From the NCBI GenBank assembly GCA_028292405.1, contig JAQGMJ010000005.1, positions 1 to 64,000 on the forward strand: a stretch of DNA of 64,000 nt, written 5' to 3'. The notes beneath the pieces were generated by a model that was not told the origin of the DNA, searched no databases, and worked only from the letters and a program-made list of their open reading frames with translations. Shown here one piece after another: positions 59,421 to 64,000 of this stretch. Made by a program: the position numbers and the translations under genes. Source of the DNA: Betaproteobacteria bacterium. Its GTDB lineage: Bacteria > Pseudomonadota > Gammaproteobacteria > Burkholderiales > JAEUOS01. Position 1 is the first letter of the stretch. The number at the start of each line of letters is the position of its first letter.

Positions 59421-59877
59421 TTCGGGTTCCTCATGGCTGGGATGAAATCATCTTGGCCCCCGAGTGTGTCGCGCACATGGTGCGATCCGGGCAAATTCGG
59501 GCAGGCCCGCGCTGCCTGCAAATCAACCACACTTAGTTGTCCGACTAGCGTATGTTTGGAACCATGGCCGGTGAATATCGGCGACCTGCTTGCGCGTAGC
59601 CGTCTCGCCGCAGCGGGAAAAGCGCTGGCGCCGATCGACCAATTGCATGGCGCTGGCCGGACTTCGCGCTGAAAGTGCAAGCGCAATAGTTTGGAAAAAA
59701 ACCTGTTGTTTACTGTTGTTTTGCCTGACAGTTACCGTGCACCCAACACAGTTGTAGTAACCAGCTGCGCAAATTCCCGAAAAACCTCAGGTTTTCTCAG
59801 GGCGCCGCATCCGCGGGGCAGGGCAGTACAATCGCAACCCAGGGAGCGGGCAGGCGCCCGCCAAAAAGACGAACACC
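59421..59877. other. Intergenic region with diverged copies of the AAAACC..GGTTTT element
   Basis: AAAACCTCAGGTTTT at 59781-59795, preceded by ACAGTTGT and GCGCAAATT as in the 11.7-kb copies; a more diverged copy begins at 59697. The first 270 bases hold no clear gene; a short open stretch ending near 59672 has no start signal. Confidence 0.6.
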
Positions 59878-62271
59878 ATGAACGGCCCAGCCAGCCCGGA
59901 CAGCCGCATCACCGAGGATAACGCGCACGCCGCGGAGTTCCTGAACGCGATCGTCGATGTCGCGCAGATGGGCATTTGCATTGCCGATGAGAACGGCACC
60001 CTGGTGCGCACCAACCCGGCGTTTTGCGCGATGACGCAGTACAGCGACGGCGAACTGGTGGGCCAGCATTTCAGCATCGTCGCGCCGCCCGAATTGCAGC
60101 CGCGCCTGGGAGCATTCCTGGCGGCGGTGCTGGAGGAGTCGCCGCGGGTGCGCGAGGAGTGGCGCCTGGGCCGGCGCGACGGCGCGCTGGTGGAGGTGCT
60201 GGCGGGCTTTCGCACCCTGACCATGCCGGGCGGCAAGCGCTATATCGTCGCCACCTTCGCCGACCTGACGCGGCGCAAGGAGAGCGAAAGCAGCTTGCGC
60301 GAGAGCGAGGAGCGCTTTCGCCAGCTGGCGGAGTCGATCGCCGAGGTGTTCTGGATCAGCAACCCGGACAAGTCGCAGATGATCTACGTCAGCCCGGCCT
60401 ACGCCACCATCTGGGGCCGCGGCGAGCAGACGGTGTACGACAATCCGCGCTCCTTTCTCGACTCCATCCACCCGGAAGACCGGCCGCGCATCGAGCAGGC
60501 GATGGTGCTGCAGCGCGAGGGCGGCTACCACGAGGAATACCGCATCGTGCGCCCGGACGGCGCGGTGCGCTGGATCCGCGACCGCGCCTTCCCGGTGCGC
60601 GACGCGCAAGGCCAGGTGTACCGCATCACCGGCATCGCCACCGACATCACCGAGCGGCGCTACACGGTGGAGCGTATCCGCCAGCTCAACGCCGAGCTGG
60701 AAGAACGCATCGTCGAGCGCACAGCAGAGCTGACCATGGCCAACGCGCGCCTGCGCGGCCAGGTGGCCGACCGCGAGCGCGCCGAGGCGTCGCTGCGGGT
60801 GGCGCACGAGCGCCTGGCGCGCCTGATCGAGACGGCCAACGACGCGGTGGTGACGATCGACCAGCAGAGCAACATCATCGAGTGGAATGCGATGGCCGAG
60901 CGCATGTTCGGCTGGTCGCAGGCGGAGGTGCGCGGTCGCCTGCTCACTGAGTTGATCGTGCCGCCGCAGCACCGCGAGTCGCATCATCGTGGCCTGCAGC
61001 GCTTTTTGCGCGACGGCAGCGGCGGCATCCTGAACCGGCGGGTCGAGATCACGGCGATTCGCCGCGACGGCACCGAGTTCGACGTCGAGCTGGCGGTGTG
61101 GCCGGTGCGCGCCGGCGAGACCTTCACCTTCAGTTCCTTCATCCGCGACATCTCGGCGCGCAAGGCGGCGCAGGAGGCGCTGCAGAGTTCGGAGGAACGC
61201 TATCGCGCGGTGGTGGAAAACGCCGCCGAAGGCATCATCGTCAGCCAGGATGGTTTCATCCGTTTCGTCAATCCGGCGGCGCTGGCCTTGTCCGGCCGCA
61301 GCCGGGAGGAGGCGCTGACCACGCCCTTCATCGAGCTGGTGCACCCGGACGACCGTGCCCGCGTCTACGACAATTACGTCAAGCGCCTGAAGGGCGAGCC
61401 CACCGAGAGCCAGTATGTGTTCCGCATTTTCCACCTCAGCGGCGAAGTGCGCTGGCTGGAGATCAGCGCGGTGATGATCCAGTGGGCCGGCAAGCCGGGG
61501 ACGCTGAACTTCCTCACCGACGTCACCGACCGCCAGCGCATCGAAGAGGAATTGCGCCAGTCGCTGACGCGCGAGCGCGAACTGTCGGACCTGAAATCGC
61601 GCTTCGTGGCGATGGCCTCGCACGAGTTCCGTACCCCGCTGGCGACCATTTTCTCTTCCGCCGAACTGATCGAGGACCACGGCGCGCGCCTGCCGGCGCC
61701 GGAGCGCGCCGAGGTGATCGGCCTGATCAAGGGCGCGGTCAAGCGCATGACCGAGATGGTCGAGCAGGTGCTGCTGATCGGCCGCGCCGAGGCCGGCGGC
61801 CTGGACTTCAACCCGGCGGCGCTGGACGCCGGCAAGCTGTGCCGCGCCCTGGCCGAAGACGCGCGGCGCAACGGCGCGGTGATCGGCGTCGAGGTCAGCG
61901 GCCAGGGTCCGGTGCGCATGCTCGACGAAAAGCTGCTGCGCCACATCCTCGGCAACCTGCTGTCGAACGCGGTGAAATATTCGCCGCAGGACGGGCGCGG
62001 CACGCGCGGCATCGCGCTCAAGCTGGCTTGCGACCCCGACGCGCTGACCTTCCGCGTGCAGGACCACGGCATCGGCATTCCGGAAGCCGACCTCACACGC
62101 ATGTACGACAGCTTTCACCGCGGCGCCAACGTCGGCGGCATCGAGGGCACCGGCTTGGGCCTGGCGATCGTGCGCGAGTGCGTGCAGCGCCACGGCGGCA
62201 GCATCAATGTGGAGAGCCGCGTCGGCCAGGGCAGCCTGTTCACCGTGCGCATTCCGGTGACGGTGCCATGA
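59878..62271 (+). CDS. Multi-PAS sensor histidine kinase
   Basis: 797 aa, no membrane segment, so cytoplasmic. Four PAS domains: about 17-137, 145-260, 320-435 and 440-560. A coiled coil lies between the second and third (VERIRQLNAELEERIVERTA). HisKA has phospho-acceptor His582 in ASHEFRTPL; HATPase motifs are HILGNLLSNAVKYS, DHGIGIP and GTGLGLAIV. It autophosphorylates on a cytosolic signal and should phosphorylate the GlrR-like regulator two genes downstream. Its stop overlaps the next start (ATGA). Confidence 0.95.
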   Translation: MNGPASPDSRITEDNAHAAEFLNAIVDVAQMGICIADENGTLVRTNPAFCAMTQYSDGELVGQHFSIVAPPELQPRLGAFLAAVLEESPRVREEWRLGRRDGALVEVLAGFRTLTMPGGKRYIVATFADLTRRKESESSLRESEERFRQLAESIAEVFWISNPDKSQMIYVSPAYATIWGRGEQTVYDNPRSFLDSIHPEDRPRIEQAMVLQREGGYHEEYRIVRPDGAVRWIRDRAFPVRDAQGQVYRITGIATDITERRYTVERIRQLNAELEERIVERTAELTMANARLRGQVADRERAEASLRVAHERLARLIETANDAVVTIDQQSNIIEWNAMAERMFGWSQAEVRGRLLTELIVPPQHRESHHRGLQRFLRDGSGGILNRRVEITAIRRDGTEFDVELAVWPVRAGETFTFSSFIRDISARKAAQEALQSSEERYRAVVENAAEGIIVSQDGFIRFVNPAALALSGRSREEALTTPFIELVHPDDRARVYDNYVKRLKGEPTESQYVFRIFHLSGEVRWLEISAVMIQWAGKPGTLNFLTDVTDRQRIEEELRQSLTRERELSDLKSRFVAMASHEFRTPLATIFSSAELIEDHGARLPAPERAEVIGLIKGAVKRMTEMVEQVLLIGRAEAGGLDFNPAALDAGKLCRALAEDARRNGAVIGVEVSGQGPVRMLDEKLLRHILGNLLSNAVKYSPQDGRGTRGIALKLACDPDALTFRVQDHGIGIPEADLTRMYDSFHRGANVGGIEGTGLGLAIVRECVQRHGGSINVESRVGQGSLFTVRIPVTVP

Positions 62272-62585
62272 GCGCGACCCACATATCGGGACCGCCGCGC
62301 GCAGTCGCGTGGCTATACGCGGTGCTTTGCGCGGCGCCCTACGCGGCGGTGGCGGCGGCGTTTTCGCCGCTGGCCGATTGCGGGTTTATCTGCCTGGTCG
62401 GGCCGATCCTGATGGTGGCGGCATTGGCGCTGGGCACGGCGCTGCTGGCAGCCGGCCTGTTGTTGCGCCGGGCGCAAGGCCGCAACGGCCAGTCCTTGCG
62501 GCTGGTGTCATGGGCCGCGATGTCGCAGGGCCTGCTGGTGCTGGGGTGCGGCGGGTTGCTGTTGTTCCTGGCACTGGGAGGCTGA
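62268..62585 (+). CDS. Small membrane protein between kinase and regulator
   Basis: 105 aa. Three hydrophobic stretches: about 14-33 (VAWLYAVLCAAPYAAVAAAF), about 42-66 (LVGPILMVAALALGTALLAA) and about 84-103 (AMSQGLLVLGCGGLLLFLAL). The ATG overlaps the kinase stop, and the regulator starts four bases after its own stop, so all three genes are coupled. Unrecognised family. In enteric bacteria the glrK-qseG-glrR order also has a small gene between kinase and regulator, but QseG is a lipoprotein and this is not obviously related. Confidence 0.75.
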   Translation: MSATHISGPPRAVAWLYAVLCAAPYAAVAAAFSPLADCGFICLVGPILMVAALALGTALLAAGLLLRRAQGRNGQSLRLVSWAAMSQGLLVLGCGGLLLFLALGG

Positions 62586-62589
62586 GAAA

Positions 62590-63945
62590 ATGCCGCGCAT
62601 CCTGATCGTCGACGACGACCCCAACCTGCTGCGCCTGCTGTCGCTGCGCCTGAAAAGCGAAGGCTACGAGGTGGCGGAAGCCTCCAGCGGCGAACAGGCG
62701 CTGGCCCTGCTGCAGGACCTGCCCCCGGCGCTGTTGATCACCGACCTGCAGATGGGCGGGATGGACGGCATGGCGCTATTCGCCGCCGCCCAGCGCGATT
62801 ACCCGACGCTGCCGGTGATCATCCTCACCGCGCACGGCACCATTCCGCATGCGGTGGAGGCCACCAGGCGCGGCGTTTCCGGCTTTCTCACCAAGCCCTT
62901 CGAGGCGCGCGACCTGATGCGCGAAGTAGAGCGCGCGCTGGAGGCGGCCGGCGGCGGCAACTCGGTGCAGTTGCGCAAGAAGGGGAAGGAAAACGAATGG
63001 CGCCATGAGATCGTCACCCGCAGCCCACTGGTCGAGCAGGTGCTGCACGAGGCCAAGCTGGTGGCGCAGGGCGACGCCAGCGTGCTGATCACCGGGCCTT
63101 CGGGCAGCGGCAAGGAACTGCTGGCGCGCGCCATCCACGCCGCCAGCCCGCGCGCCGACAAGCCGATGCTGGCGATCAACTGCGCGGCGATTCCGGAGCA
63201 ACTGATCGAGTCCGAACTGTTCGGCCATACCAAGGGCGCCTTCACCGGCGCCGGCCGCGACCACGCGGGACTGTTCCAGGCGGCCGAGGGCGGCACAGTG
63301 TTTCTCGACGAAATCGGCGACATGCCGGCGCCGGTGCAGGTCAAGCTGCTGCGCGCGCTGCAGGAACGCTGCGTGCGCCCGGTGGGCGCGACGCGCGACA
63401 TCAATATAGATGTGCGGGTGGTCTCGGCCACCCATCGCGATTTGCAGAAGGAGATCGCGGCAGTGCGGTTTCGTGAAGACCTGTACTACCGCATCAACGT
63501 GGTCAGCCTGGCACTGCCGGCGCTCGCCGAGCGGCGCGAGGACATTCCCTTGTTGGCCGCGCATTTTCTGCAGGTGCTGTCGGCGCGCTATAACAAGACG
63601 CTCAACGGCTACGCCAGCGAGGCGATGGAACTGCTGGTGGCGCACGCCTGGCCGGGCAACGTGCGGCAGTTGCAGAACGTGGTGGAGAAGTGCGTGGCGC
63701 TTTCCACCGTCGAAGTGGTACCGGCGGCGCTGGTGCAACGATCGCTCAACAGCGGCGGCGACGAGCTGGCCGCTTTCGACGAGGCGCGGCGCGAGTTCGA
63801 GCGCGACTACCTGACCCGCCTGCTGAAGATCACCGGCGGCAATGTGACCCACGCCGCCAAGCTGGCCAAGCGCAACCGCAGCGATTTCTACTCCCTGCTG
63901 AACCGCCACCAGATCGACCCCGGCGTGTTCAAGGCCGGCGACTGA
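62590..63945 (+). CDS. glrR: GlrR-like sigma-54-dependent response regulator
   Basis: 451 aa. Receiver domain with DDD at 8-10, phospho-acceptor Asp52 (LITDLQMGGMDG) and Lys102 (LTKPF). AAA+ domain with Walker A GPSGSGKE and the sigma-54 contact loop KGAFTGAG. The C-terminal helix-turn-helix LLKITGGNVTHAAKLAKRNR then SDFYSLLNRH closely resembles that of GlrR (QseF), which activates sigma-54 genes for envelope and small-RNA control in enterics. The kinase partner here is the multi-PAS protein, unlike the usual membrane GlrK. No target promoter is visible in the window. Confidence 0.9.
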   Translation: MPRILIVDDDPNLLRLLSLRLKSEGYEVAEASSGEQALALLQDLPPALLITDLQMGGMDGMALFAAAQRDYPTLPVIILTAHGTIPHAVEATRRGVSGFLTKPFEARDLMREVERALEAAGGGNSVQLRKKGKENEWRHEIVTRSPLVEQVLHEAKLVAQGDASVLITGPSGSGKELLARAIHAASPRADKPMLAINCAAIPEQLIESELFGHTKGAFTGAGRDHAGLFQAAEGGTVFLDEIGDMPAPVQVKLLRALQERCVRPVGATRDINIDVRVVSATHRDLQKEIAAVRFREDLYYRINVVSLALPALAERREDIPLLAAHFLQVLSARYNKTLNGYASEAMELLVAHAWPGNVRQLQNVVEKCVALSTVEVVPAALVQRSLNSGGDELAAFDEARREFERDYLTRLLKITGGNVTHAAKLAKRNRSDFYSLLNRHQIDPGVFKAGD

Positions 63946-64000
63946 ACCAGGTCTGGCGACCGCCGGCGAAAGCCCGGCGGCCCTGCCAGCCACTGTTCAA

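Noticed and set aside
59500-59672. Short plus-strand open stretch ending before the PAS kinase
   Set aside because: No start codon with a ribosome binding site and no recognisable family; may be a gene remnant but not supportable.
59797-62193. A 798-codon open frame antisense to the PAS kinase gene
   Set aside because: GC-rich third positions keep antisense frames open. Its product is a His/Arg/Ala-rich string without domains, while the plus strand encodes a complete kinase.

Overview
The window is 64 kb of GC-rich chromosome with the gene content of a catabolically versatile betaproteobacterium, most likely Burkholderiales. The clearest marker is ten periplasmic solute-binding proteins of the Bug/TctC (tripartite tricarboxylate transporter) family, each placed next to genes for breaking down aromatic or carboxylic acids. 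Two Rieske ring-hydroxylating oxygenase systems, CoA-ligase, CoA-transferase and acyl-CoA dehydrogenase genes, an ECF42-type sigma factor with its DGPF partner, and a GlrR-like sigma-54 activator support the same assignment. Species cannot be named from the sequence alone.

Layout. 1-6.2 kb: the 3' end of a signalling gene carrying a pentapeptide repeat, an HD-GYP response regulator, an FMN reductase, a YCII/ECF42 pair, and a fumarylacetoacetate-hydrolase/methyltransferase pair. 6.2-10.1 kb: a low-GC accessory island. It holds a run of short hairpins, a 42-codon ORF ending in a beta-clamp-like peptide (QLSLF), and a minus-strand operon of a DNA methyltransferase, a DGQHR-domain (DndB/ParB-like) protein and an unrecognised protein. 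An SOS-box-like sequence lies upstream. This is the best candidate here for an undescribed system. 10.1-11.8 kb: an HD hydrolase and an Ada-like protein whose catalytic Cys is replaced by Thr. 11.8-27.6 kb: a three-component Rieske dioxygenase (alpha, beta, ferredoxin; no reductase seen), several Bug proteins, a D-aminoacylase-like amidohydrolase, an LVIVD beta-propeller with a sigma-region-3-like insertion, hydrolases, an acyl-CoA dehydrogenase and a 3-hydroxyacyl-CoA dehydrogenase. 27.6-33 kb: SDR, LigI-like lactonase, Bug, LysR regulator and an iron-type alcohol dehydrogenase. 33-41.3 kb: mixed housekeeping and envelope genes, a creatininase-like protein lacking a metal-ligand His, and an exonuclease/GIY-YIG fusion. 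41.4-47.3 kb: a CoA-transferase/Bug/acyl-CoA synthetase/hydratase operon divergent from an IclR regulator over a perfect palindromic operator. 47.3-56 kb: more Bug proteins, a TauD-like dioxygenase, a TAXI TRAP receptor, and a phthalate-type unit (Bug, Rieske oxygenase, 4,5-dihydroxyphthalate-decarboxylase-like). 56-64 kb: DUF2750 protein, ArsR/SRPBCC/DUF1801 operon with a clear promoter-operator, two exported proteins (one apparently frameshifted), and a multi-PAS kinase/small membrane protein/GlrR-like regulator operon.

How it fits together. Most clusters follow one logic: a Bug receptor captures an organic acid, a CoA-activating or oxygenase enzyme starts its breakdown, and a LysR or IclR regulator controls expression. 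No TctA/TctB membrane subunits are present, so the receptors must use transport proteins encoded elsewhere.

Repeats. Several dispersed families were found: CTTCGA..GGCTCAGGGCGAACGG elements, AACCCCATCCC..CCTCCCC elements, AAAACCTATGGTTTT elements, and a 70-bp twin-hairpin element whose two copies differ by compensating base changes and lie just after stop codons. All functions are inferred from reading the sequence; no database search was run.
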